Assembly (NCBI RefSeq): GCF_042854845.1
Contig: NZ_AP031498.1
Location: 4,898,001-4,962,000 of the forward strand
Reading direction: 5' to 3'
From: Maricurvus nonylphenolicus
Lineage (GTDB): Bacteria > Pseudomonadota > Gammaproteobacteria > Pseudomonadales > Cellvibrionaceae
DNA: 64,000 nucleotides
The notes beneath the pieces are model-generated. The model searched no databases and had not been told where the DNA came from. It saw nothing but the letters and a program-made list of their open reading frames with translations. Position 1 is the stretch's first letter. Each line of letters opens with the position of its first letter. Shown here one piece after another: positions 54,449-62,797 of this stretch. A program made the position numbers and the translations under genes.

Positions 54449-55138
54449 CTAGCTTTTCTTACTTTTAATACGCTCTAAGATATCATCAGCGCTTTTTCCC
54501 GCCGGAGCTATACCAGCCTCCCGCAACTTAGCCTGCAGCGAAGAACCCGTAGTCTCCCCAGCTAATTCTTCAGCAGCTTTCATCTGCGCGGATTTCAGAG
54601 CCTGTTTCTCTTTAATTCGTTCAAGAGAATCCATTGCCGTGCGCATTTTTGACTGCGAACCACTGTGTCGCTCAGCAACAGCAGCCTGAGCACGCTGTAC
54701 ATTCTCAGTAGCCTTCACCGTATCCACCTGCTGCTTTAAGCGTTTCAGGTTTTGCTCGGTTTGCTTGATAGCTGTTCGTAAATTACTCGCACTGGTAGCA
54801 TATCCCTGCTCAGCTTCCGACTCCTGTGTTAGCTGATTTTCCAAATCAGCAATCTTTTCAGCCACCTCGTGAGCCAGCGATTCATCACCTTTTTCCAGTG
54901 CTTTGAGCGCATAACCCTCATGCTCTTCAACTTGCTTGTGAATATCAGCACACTTCTTTTCTGCCAGTTTCTGTCTGGCCATAATATCAGCCAGACTGTC
55001 TTTCGAGTGCTTTAAATCTTCGGCTGCTTCGCGCACCTCCTGATCGAGAATACGCAACGCCTGAGTATCAACAATGGCTTCGCCAGCTTCATTAACACCA
55101 CCGCGCAAGGCCGTCATCATTTTGGACCAAATATTCAT
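54449..55138 (-). CDS. PspA/IM30 (ESCRT-III-like) membrane-binding protein
   Basis: A 229-residue almost wholly helical protein of the PspA/Vipp1/Snf7 superfamily. It begins with an amphipathic helix (MNIWSKMMTALRGGVNEAGEA) and has the hairpin coiled coil (about 28-150), a RIKEKQALKSAQMKAAEELAG helix and a short C-terminal EAGIAPAGKSADDILERIK tail. Such proteins assemble on stressed inner membranes and remodel them. This is the YjfJ branch, paired with a DUF2170 gene directly upstream (12-base gap). No PspF, PspB or PspC genes are near. Confidence 0.92.
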   Translation of the reverse strand: MNIWSKMMTALRGGVNEAGEAIVDTQALRILDQEVREAAEDLKHSKDSLADIMARQKLAEKKCADIHKQVEEHEGYALKALEKGDESLAHEVAEKIADLENQLTQESEAEQGYATSASNLRTAIKQTEQNLKRLKQQVDTVKATENVQRAQAAVAERHSGSQSKMRTAMDSLERIKEKQALKSAQMKAAEELAGETTGSSLQAKLREAGIAPAGKSADDILERIKSKKS

Positions 55139-55150
55139 AACAATTTCCCT

Positions 55151-55780
55151 CTAGCTAGCCGCAACCTGGAATGTAAGAAAATCAGCATAGGCTTCCGTCG
55201 CCTGAATCACATTGCTGGCCAACACTTCGATTTCAAAAACCACATTCTCAAGAATGGAAGACGAACTCAACGCACCGAACATATGGTAGTAATCGGCATC
55301 GGGGCCCACGTGATCCAAACTAATGGTGGAGAGCGGGAAGTATTTATGAGTACGCAATACCGCATCGTTAAAGGCCGCCACATCACTCACTTCATTAACG
55401 GACCACAAAACCGCCTCAACAATAATTTGCTCACCGGACACAGTCAGAAACACCGGCAAATCGCCGTACTCATTCATTACCAGGTGTAACGCGGGCTCAA
55501 CCCCGTCAATTAATTCAACACTCGCCTTACCAGAACTAAATAACTCAACATCCTTGAGCGCCTCATACAAACCCGTGGTTGTCCACGCTTGATTACCTAC
55601 TGTCATAGCACTTACTCCTTTTAACCAATCTTCATCCACCTCCTGCCGCAACTGCTTTTCCATCACGGACAGCTGCTTGGCATTCTCTGGGCGGATCCAT
55701 ACCTCTTTTTTCACCAGCCCCTGCTCACGCAGGCGCTTGCGGTATTCACGTTGATAATGTGCAGATGATTTTGCTTTCAT
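55151..55780 (-). CDS. DUF2170 (YjfI-like) protein with an N-terminal ribbon-helix-helix extension
   Basis: A 209-residue protein and first gene of the operon. Residues 59-209 are DUF2170, related to YjfI, always found next to a PspA of this branch. Residues 1-50 (RKRLREQGLVKKEVWIRPEN, then a KQLSVMEKQL helix) look like a ribbon-helix-helix DNA-binding domain. The first ATG, 55780, has no ribosome site and lies just below a promoter, so it may be leaderless. The ATG at 55606 (M59) has a strong AAAGGAG site 8 bases ahead and would give DUF2170 alone. Two products or an autoregulator are therefore possible. Confidence 0.85.
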   Translation of the reverse strand: MKAKSSAHYQREYRKRLREQGLVKKEVWIRPENAKQLSVMEKQLRQEVDEDWLKGVSAMTVGNQAWTTTGLYEALKDVELFSSGKASVELIDGVEPALHLVMNEYGDLPVFLTVSGEQIIVEAVLWSVNEVSDVAAFNDAVLRTHKYFPLSTISLDHVGPDADYYHMFGALSSSSILENVVFEIEVLASNVIQATEAYADFLTFQVAAS

Positions 55781-55788
55781 GAATTTAG

Positions 55789-55832
55789 ACTAAACCATTA
55801 CATGTAATACGGTCAAGAAATATTACATGTAA
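55789..55832 (-). promoter_or_regulatory. Promoter with tandem TTACATGTAA palindromes
   Basis: ATTACATGTAAT (55797-55808) and TTACATGTAA (55823-55832) have centres 25 bp apart. On the minus strand a TTGACC -35 box (55811-55816) lies between them and a TTTAGT -10-like box (55789-55794) follows with a 16-bp spacer that includes the first palindrome. A bound dimer would block RNA polymerase. The ribbon-helix-helix part of the first operon product is the likely ligand. Confidence 0.6.
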
Positions 55833-56117
55833 CAATTATTTATGCGTAACATATTGATAAATAAGGATTTTTTGGAAAACAAACACACACAAAAAGCTAT
55901 AAGCGCATCATTTTCCGAAGAAAAGAAGGTCTAGCGAGAGAAATACGAGTAAGCCGTCAGCCTCCGTAAGGCGACAGAACAAAGCAGAAGGGTAGAGTAG
56001 AAATATGACATATCATCCATGACCAAGAGAGGTAAAGTTCCAGTAGCGCTAGTTGAACATACAGGGCGCCCCACAAGCAAGCCACCCCCAACAAAAAACA
56101 ATAGTGCTGCTGATTGA
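55833..56117. other. Gene-free stretch upstream of the operon
   Basis: Together with the promoter above this makes about 340 bases without a gene. It is A/T-rich near 55833-55900 (ATATTGATAAATAAGG, a possible UP-element-like region) and otherwise holds nothing that I can support. Confidence 0.4.
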
Positions 56118-56972
56118 TTAATAAGGCAACAAAGGATGCTGAAGCGCGTCTGACACCTCCAGCACCAACGACTCATCCTCAGGATACAGCGTATTTATCA
56201 CCAACCGCGGCTCAGAGATATAACCCGTTGGCCCCATCTCCCCCACGTTCTGATTGACACTGAAAAAGGACTGCTCCTTGCCATCAATCACTACCGGAAT
56301 ACGGAAGCTGGCCATAGGTTCGAGTTTGGCAGCGCGCTTCTGCCAGTCTTTGGGGATTTGCGGCAAAGCGGACAGACGATCAACAAGTGTCTGTACGCGT
56401 TTATCCTGATTGAGAATGGCTTCTTGCTGCAATGACATCAGCATTAATACCAGTGCATTTTCTTTAACTGGCATCAGCTCTTGTTTAGAAGGGTTGAGGA
56501 AAATTAAATCGTAATGATTAATGACACTGTCGAGCTCAATATCCGGGCAGGCGTTTTGAAAGAACTGCACCCAACCTTTGTTGACCATTAATAACTTGCC
56601 ATAACTATCCATTAAAGTAGCCGGATAGGGATCCTGCGCTTTTAACGACAGCATCATGGCTTTGCGCAGCCATTTATATTCAGGCGCATAAAAGTCGACA
56701 GGTTTGGCGACGGGTTTATAACCGGCTGACAATAACAGGTGGCAGCGGTCTCGCTCACCCAACTCGAGCACCTCCGCAATAGATTCTACCATCGCCTTAC
56801 TGGGGCTGGCCCGACCATTTTCCAAAAAGCTGATATGTCGGGTGGAGGCATCCAGGCTTAATGCCAGGGACTCCTGGCTTAGCCCATGCACTCCACGCCA
56901 GAACTTTAATAACTGGCCAAAGACCACATCCGGTTTATCAGAGCCGTTTTGTCCTGTTTTTACATCTGTCAT
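56118..56972 (-). CDS. XRE-family regulator with MmyB-like C-terminal domain
   Basis: A 284-residue regulator. The N-terminal helix-turn-helix (about 15-70) includes LSQESLALSLDASTRHISFLE and the C-terminal MmyB-type ligand domain has DSYGKLLMVNKGWVQFF and DLIFLNPSKQELM. Such proteins often bind fatty acids or similar ligands and control neighbouring lipid-metabolism genes. It is divergent from the acyl-CoA dehydrogenase gene, 132 bases away, so it probably regulates the beta-oxidation cluster. The ATG at 56972 has a GGA site; the ATG two codons upstream is possible. Confidence 0.9.
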   Translation of the reverse strand: MTDVKTGQNGSDKPDVVFGQLLKFWRGVHGLSQESLALSLDASTRHISFLENGRASPSKAMVESIAEVLELGERDRCHLLLSAGYKPVAKPVDFYAPEYKWLRKAMMLSLKAQDPYPATLMDSYGKLLMVNKGWVQFFQNACPDIELDSVINHYDLIFLNPSKQELMPVKENALVLMLMSLQQEAILNQDKRVQTLVDRLSALPQIPKDWQKRAAKLEPMASFRIPVVIDGKEQSFFSVNQNVGEMGPTGYISEPRLVINTLYPEDESLVLEVSDALQHPLLPY

Positions 56973-57104
56973 AAGCATCCGTTATAGCCACTCATCACCC
57001 ATGTTAATAGCGAACTTTACGCTGGAGGTAATGGCGATATCGCACCCGGCTAGCCACAATTGAGCTTATATACTATCAAAGCACTGACTCCGAAGGAAAA
57101 TCCT

Positions 57105-58910
57105 ATGGCAGCTCCAATACTCAGCGAACGCGATCTGGAATTTATGCTCTATGAGCTGTTTGACGCCGAAGGCCTGACTGAGCGTCCTCGCTACGCCGAC
57201 CATAGCCGCGAGACCTTTGCCGCGGCCATGAAAACCTCACAAACCGTGGCCGAAAAGTACCTGCTGCCAATTCGCTCGCTGCTCGATAACAGCCAACCCA
57301 CCTTTGATGGCGAAAAAGTCCATCAGCCAGAGGAGCTAAAAACGGCCATTGATGCGGTAATTGAATCCGGCCTGGCTTCCACCACCGCCGACTTCGAACT
57401 GGGTGGCATGCAGTTACCCGGTATTGTTGCCAGCGCCGTAAACGCTTACTTGAGTGCCGCCGGTGGTGTTGCCATGGGTTATACCGGCTTGACCAATGCT
57501 AACGCCAACCTGATTCAAGCCCACGGCACCCCTGAGCAAATCGAAAAATGGGTAGTACCCATGCGTGAAGGTCGCTTTGCCGGCACCATGGCTATGACTG
57601 AACCCGGTGCCGGTTCAGGTCTCGCCGACCTGACCACCACCGCCGTTAAAGATGACGATGGCAGCTACCGTATTTCCGGCAACAAAATTTTTATCTCCGG
57701 CGGCGACCAGAACCTTAACGAGAACATCGTACACCTGGTATTGGCACGCGTGAAAGGCGCCCCTAAAGGCGTTAAGGGTATCTCCCTGTTTATCGTGCCA
57801 AAAATTATGGTCAATGAAGACGGTTCACTGGGTGAAGCCAATGATGTTGCCCTGGCCGGCCTGTTCCACAAAATGGGTGGCCGCGCACAGACCTCTACCG
57901 CATTGAGCTTTGGAGAAAATAACGGCGCCATCGGTTATTTGGTAGGTGAAGAAAACAAAGGCTTGACCTACATGTTCCACATGATGAACGAAGCACGCAT
58001 CATGGTAGGTACTGCCGCGGCGTTAAATGGACTGACCGGCTATCAGTATTCTCTGGATTACGCCAAAGAACGCCCACAAGGCCGTCTTCTTTCTAACAAA
58101 GATCCGTTATCCCCACCCGTAAATATTATTCAGCATACAGATGTTCGCCGCATGCTGTTGACTCAAAAAGCCTACTCCGAAGGTGCATACGCCCTGTGTT
58201 TATTGGGCTCCCAGTTGGATGATGATTACCGCACAGCGCCCACCAAAGAAGAACGTGAGGCCGCCCATACCCTGCTGGATTTCCTGACACCCATTATTAA
58301 AACCTGGCCATCCGAGTACGGCCCTAAAGCCAATTACCTGGCCATTCAGGTACTCGGCGGCCACGGTTATATCAATGAGCACCCGGTGGAACAACTCTAC
58401 CGCGACAACCGCCTAAACCCGATTCACGAAGGCACCACCGGCGTTCAGTCGCTGGATCTGCTGGGCCGTAAAGTACCGATGAATAACTTTGCCGGTTATA
58501 CCGCCTGCCTGACGGAAATGGCAAAAACTATCGAGATCGCCAAACAGTCCGATGCCTTGAGCGGTTATGCCGATCAACTGGCTGAAGCCATTGTCACACT
58601 GAAGAAAACTACTGAAACCGTGCTGGGCGCAACTCAGTCCATGAACCTCGATGCAGCCTTCTCCAACTCAGTGAAATACCTGGATCTGTTTGGTCATGTA
58701 GTGATTGCCTGGTTGTGGTTAAAGCAGGGTATCGTTGCTGACAATGCACTGGCCAAGCAGCCACATGAAAGTGATGAGCACTTCTACCGTGGCAAGCTGC
58801 ACGCACTGCAGTATTTCTTCCGTGCTGAGCTGCCAGAGATTTATCATTGGGCCAAGCTGATTTCGGATTTGGATACTACCAACTTTGATATGCAGGAAGA
58901 GTGGTTCTAA
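57105..58910 (+). CDS. Acyl-CoA dehydrogenase (long form)
   Basis: A 601-residue flavoprotein that makes trans-2-enoyl-CoA from acyl-CoA. MTEPGAGSGLADL (164-176) is the FAD/substrate motif, followed by GNKIFISGGDQN; the catalytic glutamate lies in HEGTTGVQSLDLLGRK. The extra C-terminal domain of about 130 residues places it with the 600-residue FadE5/AcdA group. The ATG at 57105 has an AAGGA site 7 bases before it; the TTG at 57060 is rejected. It is first of four plus-strand beta-oxidation genes. Confidence 0.95.
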   Translation: MAAPILSERDLEFMLYELFDAEGLTERPRYADHSRETFAAAMKTSQTVAEKYLLPIRSLLDNSQPTFDGEKVHQPEELKTAIDAVIESGLASTTADFELGGMQLPGIVASAVNAYLSAAGGVAMGYTGLTNANANLIQAHGTPEQIEKWVVPMREGRFAGTMAMTEPGAGSGLADLTTTAVKDDDGSYRISGNKIFISGGDQNLNENIVHLVLARVKGAPKGVKGISLFIVPKIMVNEDGSLGEANDVALAGLFHKMGGRAQTSTALSFGENNGAIGYLVGEENKGLTYMFHMMNEARIMVGTAAALNGLTGYQYSLDYAKERPQGRLLSNKDPLSPPVNIIQHTDVRRMLLTQKAYSEGAYALCLLGSQLDDDYRTAPTKEEREAAHTLLDFLTPIIKTWPSEYGPKANYLAIQVLGGHGYINEHPVEQLYRDNRLNPIHEGTTGVQSLDLLGRKVPMNNFAGYTACLTEMAKTIEIAKQSDALSGYADQLAEAIVTLKKTTETVLGATQSMNLDAAFSNSVKYLDLFGHVVIAWLWLKQGIVADNALAKQPHESDEHFYRGKLHALQYFFRAELPEIYHWAKLISDLDTTNFDMQEEWF

Positions 58911-58934
58911 CAACCCTTGCACAAACTTTATTAC

Positions 58935-59047
58935 CGCCATTCCCGCGAACGCGGGAATCCAGTTTGATGGCACTTAGTTTGATCTCAATGCTTTAGCTGA
59001 GAAGTACGACTTCGTAGCCCTGGATTCCCGCGTTCGCGGGAATGGCG
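58935..59047. repeat. Inverted pair of REP-like palindromes
   Basis: A 28-base element at 58935-58962 (core ATTCCCGCGAACGCGGGAAT) is repeated as its exact reverse complement at 59020-59047, separated by 57 bases. Each copy is itself palindromic. Such pairs are typical of REP/BIME elements in proteobacteria. It lies between the acyl-CoA dehydrogenase and MaoC genes and could stabilise or attenuate the transcript. Confidence 0.88.
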
Positions 59048-59070
59048 AATACCAAAAAGGAGAGAGAGCA

Positions 59071-59529
59071 ATGAAAATAGTATCCCGAGAGGAAGTTTTA
59101 AACAGCGTTGGCCAACAACTGGAAACCAGTGACTGGTTCACGGTCACCCAAGATCAAATCAACCAGTTCGCCGACTGCACCCGGGATCACCAGTTTATTC
59201 ACGTGGATCCAGAGAAAGCCAAAGAAACCCCATTTGGCTCCACCATTGCCCACGGTTTCTTAACGCTGTCCATGCTGTCACACTTCTCTGAAGCCTTTAA
59301 CCTAGTGATTGAAGGTGTCTACATGGGCGTTAACTACGGCTTCGATAAGGTTCGCTTTATCGCGCCAGTAAAAGTAGGTAGCCGTATTCGCTGCCACGCC
59401 AAACTGATTGCTGCGGTTGAGAAAAACCCTGGCCAGTTTATGCTGACCAATGAGGTAGAAGTAGAAATCGAAGGCAGCGACAAACCAGCCCTGAAAGCCG
59501 AGTGGATCGGCATGCAGATGGTTAAATAA
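59071..59529 (+). CDS. MaoC-type enoyl-CoA hydratase
   Basis: A 152-residue single hot-dog (R-hydratase) protein. The hydratase-2 dyad is D39 and H44 in RDHQFIHVDPEKA, and the GSTIAHGFLTLSML helix is typical. It hydrates trans-2-enoyl-CoA to (R)-3-hydroxyacyl-CoA. This stereochemistry fits the next gene, whose relatives are the dehydrogenase part of MFE-2, which is also (R)-specific. An AAGGAG site precedes the ATG. Confidence 0.93.
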   Translation: MKIVSREEVLNSVGQQLETSDWFTVTQDQINQFADCTRDHQFIHVDPEKAKETPFGSTIAHGFLTLSMLSHFSEAFNLVIEGVYMGVNYGFDKVRFIAPVKVGSRIRCHAKLIAAVEKNPGQFMLTNEVEVEIEGSDKPALKAEWIGMQMVK

Positions 59530-59559
59530 TTTTTTACACACTGATTTGCGAGAAACATT

Positions 59560-60477
59560 ATGACAATTTCATATGAAGGCCAGGTGGCCATTGTTACAGG
59601 TGCCGGTAATGGCCTGGGTCGTTCACACGCACTGGAGCTGGCCAAGCGCGGCGCCAAGGTTGTGGTTAACGATTTGGGCGGTGCCCGTGACGGTAGTGGC
59701 GCTTCTTCCGACGCAGCTCAGGAAGTTGTACGCCTGATTGAAGAAGCCGGTGGCGAAGCTTTCGCTCACGGCGCTAACGTTGCCAAGTTTGACGAAGTAC
59801 AAGACATGGTTCAGCAGGCCATGGACAAGTGGGGTCGTGTAGATATTCTGATCAATAATGCCGGTATTCTGCGCGATAAATCTTTCGCCAAGATGGATCT
59901 GGCTGACTTCCAACTGGTGATGGATGTTCACGTAATGGGTACGGTTAACTGCACGAAAGCTGTGTGGGATATCATGCGCGAACAGAACTACGGCCGTATT
60001 GTGGTAACCACCTCGTCCAGCGGTATGTACGGTAACTTCGGTCAGTCCAACTACGGTGCAGCCAAAATGGCGGTACTGGGCTTTATGAACACGCTGGTAC
60101 TGGAAGGCGCCAAGAACAATATTCACGTTAATGCCCTGGCACCAACCGCTGGTACCCGCATGACCGAAGATCTGATGCCTCCGGAAATTTACAACATGCT
60201 GACCGCAGAATCTGTCACCGCAGGCGCCTTAACCCTGTGCCACAAAGATTCCCCAACCCGCATGATTCTGTGTGCCGGTGCCGGTGGTTACGCCAGCACC
60301 CGCCTGTTTGAAACCGACGGTATCTTCCTGCCAGAAGCTCAGCAAACCCCTGAGCAGGTTCTGGAAAACTGGGAAGGCGTTTGCGATACCAGCAATCAGT
60401 CCGAGCTGGAATCTGGTGCCAAGCAGAGTGAGAAATTCCTGACCAAAGCCATGGCTTACGTTCAGTCACAGCAGTAA
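59560..60477 (+). CDS. SDR 3-hydroxyacyl-CoA dehydrogenase (MFE-2/17beta-HSD4-like)
   Basis: A 305-residue SDR that resembles the (R)-3-hydroxyacyl-CoA dehydrogenase domain of multifunctional enzyme 2. TGAGNGLG is at 13-20 and the NDLGGARDGSG loop is characteristic of this group; NNAG (99-102), S152-S154 and Y165/K169 form the active site. With the MaoC hydratase 30 bases upstream and a thiolase downstream it completes one beta-oxidation turn. GAGA site before the ATG. A terminator follows at 60510. Confidence 0.93.
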   Translation: MTISYEGQVAIVTGAGNGLGRSHALELAKRGAKVVVNDLGGARDGSGASSDAAQEVVRLIEEAGGEAFAHGANVAKFDEVQDMVQQAMDKWGRVDILINNAGILRDKSFAKMDLADFQLVMDVHVMGTVNCTKAVWDIMREQNYGRIVVTTSSSGMYGNFGQSNYGAAKMAVLGFMNTLVLEGAKNNIHVNALAPTAGTRMTEDLMPPEIYNMLTAESVTAGALTLCHKDSPTRMILCAGAGGYASTRLFETDGIFLPEAQQTPEQVLENWEGVCDTSNQSELESGAKQSEKFLTKAMAYVQSQQ

Positions 60478-60509
60478 TTTCTTAAACCGAATTTTCGATT
60501 GCTTTGTCT

Positions 60510-60555
60510 AGCCCGGCTATGCTCTCTCGCATTTGCACTATAGCCGGGCTTTTTT
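60510..60555 (+). terminator. Rho-independent terminator
   Basis: AGCCCGGCTA (60510-60519) pairs with TAGCCGGGCT (60541-60550) and is followed by five Ts. It lies between the SDR and thiolase genes, so thiolase either has its own promoter or depends on partial read-through. Confidence 0.85.
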
Positions 60556-60599
60556 ATGCCCAGCCTTTTTAGGCCATTAAAACAATGTAAGGATTCACT

Positions 60600-61781
60600 A
60601 TGAAAGAAGCCGTAATTGTATCAGCCGCTCGTACGCCCATCGGTAAAGCCTACCGTGGAGCCTTTAATAATCTGGAAGCGCCTTCCCTGTCTTCTGTAGC
60701 TGTAAAAGCCGCCGTTGAACGCGCTGGTGTTGATCCTGCCGAGATCGACGATTGTATTTTTGGAGCCTCTATCCAACAGGGCACACAGTTTGCCAACCTG
60801 GGTCGCCAAGTCGCTATCGCCTCTGGCCTGCCTGCCAGCGTTTCTGGCATGACCATTGATCGTCAGTGTTCCTCCGGCCTGATGACCATTGCTACTGGTG
60901 CCAAACAAATTATGTTCGACGGTGCCCCGATTCTGGTGGCCGGTGGATGTGAGTCCATCAGTCTGGTGCAGAACGAACACATGAATATTCACCGCATGGT
61001 GGATCCACTGGCGATTGCCAATTCACCCAATATTCATATGCCAATGCTGGATACCGCTGAAGTGGTAGCCAAGCGCTACAACATCTCCCGTGAAGCCCAG
61101 GACGAATACTCCCTGCAATCCCAGCAGCGTACTGCTGCCGCTCAGGAAGCCGGATTGTTTGCAGATGAGATTGTGCCGGTTACCGCCACCAAACTGGTGA
61201 TGAATAAAGAAACCGGCGAGACCAGTGAAGAGCAAGTGACCCTGAGCAAAGACGAAGGTAACCGCCCTTCCACCACCCTGGAAGGCCTGTCCGGTTTGAA
61301 TGCTGTACGTGAAGGTGGCTGCATTACCGGCGGTAACGCGTCTCAGCTATCTGACGGTGCCGCTGCGGTTGTGATGATGGACAGCAAACTGGCCGAGCAA
61401 CGCAACCTGGAGCCATTAGGTGTTTACCGCGGTATGGCGGTTGCCGGTTGTGAACCAGACGAAATGGGTATTGGCCCTGTATTCGCCATTCCTAAACTGC
61501 TGCAACGCACTGGTTTAAAAATGGACGATATCGGCCTGTGGGAATTAAACGAAGCCTTCGCCGTTCAGGTACTCTACTGTCGTGATCAGCTGGGCATTCC
61601 TAACGAGCGCCTGAACGTTAACGGTGGTGCAATTTCTATCGGTCACCCTTACGGTATGAGTGGCACGCGTATGGTAATGCACGCGTTGATGGAAGCTAAA
61701 CGTCGCGGTGAAAAATACGTTGTTATCACCATGTGCGTTGGTGGTGGTATGGGTGCTGCAGGTCTGTTTGAAGTACTGTAA
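60600..61781 (+). CDS. Acetyl-CoA acyltransferase (thiolase)
   Basis: A 393-residue thiolase. The nucleophile C90 is in DRQCSSGLM, the NEAFAVQ motif follows, H349 lies in GHPYGMSG and C379 in CVGGGMG near the end, so all catalytic residues are present. It cleaves 3-oxoacyl-CoA to acetyl-CoA and the shortened acyl-CoA, the last step after the dehydrogenase, hydratase and SDR encoded upstream. An AAGGA site precedes the ATG. Confidence 0.95.
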   Translation: MKEAVIVSAARTPIGKAYRGAFNNLEAPSLSSVAVKAAVERAGVDPAEIDDCIFGASIQQGTQFANLGRQVAIASGLPASVSGMTIDRQCSSGLMTIATGAKQIMFDGAPILVAGGCESISLVQNEHMNIHRMVDPLAIANSPNIHMPMLDTAEVVAKRYNISREAQDEYSLQSQQRTAAAQEAGLFADEIVPVTATKLVMNKETGETSEEQVTLSKDEGNRPSTTLEGLSGLNAVREGGCITGGNASQLSDGAAAVVMMDSKLAEQRNLEPLGVYRGMAVAGCEPDEMGIGPVFAIPKLLQRTGLKMDDIGLWELNEAFAVQVLYCRDQLGIPNERLNVNGGAISIGHPYGMSGTRMVMHALMEAKRRGEKYVVITMCVGGGMGAAGLFEVL

Positions 61782-61793
61782 GTAATCCGCCTT

Positions 61794-61832
61794 AGGGTAT
61801 TTCAGAGTGCTTGTGGCGCCTTGAAATACCCT
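61794..61832 (+). terminator. Hairpin after thiolase
   Basis: AGGGTATTTCA (61794-61804) pairs perfectly with TGAAATACCCT (61822-61832). The following TACCCCTTTCTCTCTTTT is pyrimidine-rich rather than a T-run; a terminator is still the simplest reading. Confidence 0.6.
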
Positions 61833-61855
61833 TACCCCTTTCTCTCTTTTCCTTT

Positions 61856-61899
61856 CTCCACAAAAACACTGAATCACTCCTTGGGCAAGCTGTGGATAA
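61856..61899. repeat. Dispersed intergenic repeat, copy B
   Basis: CTCCACAA, 26 bases, CTGTGGATAA. The left arm has two changes relative to the other copies, while spacing and right arm are kept. GAATCAC lies at the same internal position as in copies C and D. Copies B and C lie in the 400-base gene-free stretch 61782-62182, and both end in a CCCGCTTAATAA sequence (61938 and 62151 regions). Confidence 0.65.
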
Positions 61900-62069
61900 G
61901 GCTCCGGATCCCTTATCAGCCGTGACCTTGCCAATCCCGCTTAATAAATAACCCGCCGCAAATGTGAAAAAATCAGCAGGGTTTTGCCAAAAAATTGCAA
62001 CCCGATTCTGAACAAAACGACAGAAGAATTTTCTCATTTGGGGTGTGGATAGAATAACGTTTCTGTAAC

Positions 62070-62113
62070 ATCCACAGAAACCGTGAATCGTTACCGTGAC
62101 AAGCTGTGGATAA
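62070..62113. repeat. Dispersed intergenic repeat, copy C
   Basis: ATCCACAG (62070-62077), 26 bases, CTGTGGAT (62104-62111) and AA. The interior has GTGAATC, shared with copy D. The right arm complement TTATCCACA is a perfect DnaA box. GCAAAG follows 7 bases on, as in copy A. Confidence 0.7.
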
Positions 62114-62182
62114 GGATCGCAAAGACAGAGATAGCGGGACTTTACGGTTCCCGCTTAATAATCAATCAGTAGAAAAATACGC

Positions 62183-62710
62183 CTAGTTTTTCAGCGCTTT
62201 GATGCCATTTAATACCAGGGCTACCGCGGAAACAACGATCAATCCCACGGACATAGACAGCAGGCTTTCCGACATACTCAACCCCCAAATCATATCCGGG
62301 GTGAAACCACACAAGTTGCGCACTTCAAAAATAAACGGGAACCACTTATCCAGCGCAAACCATTCCGGGAATCCCAAAAAGAATTCACAGCTGCCATCAC
62401 CGCGGCCCATTTCCACATCGTATAAATATTTACTGCGCTCGAAGAAACCGATCATGCAACCGAGCATGGCACTGTGGCCTAACAGATTCAGCAACTTATT
62501 CTTTGGCAGGATCAGCATCAGTGCCGCCAGTAAGGTAAATGCCGCGACCCAGATACGAATATGAATACACACCTGACAAGGTTCATCACCTAATACATAT
62601 TGGTAATAGAGAGCGACCGCTTCCATAGCCACACCTAACAGTGCCAGGCAGCCCCAGTACCATTTACTGGTCAACAGGGTTTCTAAGGTAGACTTCATCT
62701 GAACACTCAT
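62183..62710 (-). CDS. DsbB-like disulfide bond formation protein
   Basis: A 175-residue inner-membrane protein with four membrane segments. The quinone-side pair C45-x2-C48 (PCQVC) and the periplasmic loop cysteines C108 and C134 match DsbB, which reoxidises DsbA and passes electrons to quinone. The spacing of the second pair is close to that in DsbB. No dsbA is adjacent. The ATG at 62710 lacks a well-spaced ribosome site; the ATG at 62698 is an alternative. Confidence 0.86.
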   Translation of the reverse strand: MSVQMKSTLETLLTSKWYWGCLALLGVAMEAVALYYQYVLGDEPCQVCIHIRIWVAAFTLLAALMLILPKNKLLNLLGHSAMLGCMIGFFERSKYLYDVEMGRGDGSCEFFLGFPEWFALDKWFPFIFEVRNLCGFTPDMIWGLSMSESLLSMSVGLIVVSAVALVLNGIKALKN

Positions 62711-62797
62711 ATCGCGCGACTAATTCCTCTTTGGGCTCCTCTGTGGGTAAGTCACGATAGCGCAAAATTCCGGATCATTGAAGTGCACGGGTTAGAA

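Noticed and set aside
59623..60126. Long antisense frame within the beta-oxidation SDR
   Set aside because: It lies wholly inside a well-supported gene with a strong active-site pattern; codon bias of the real gene explains it.
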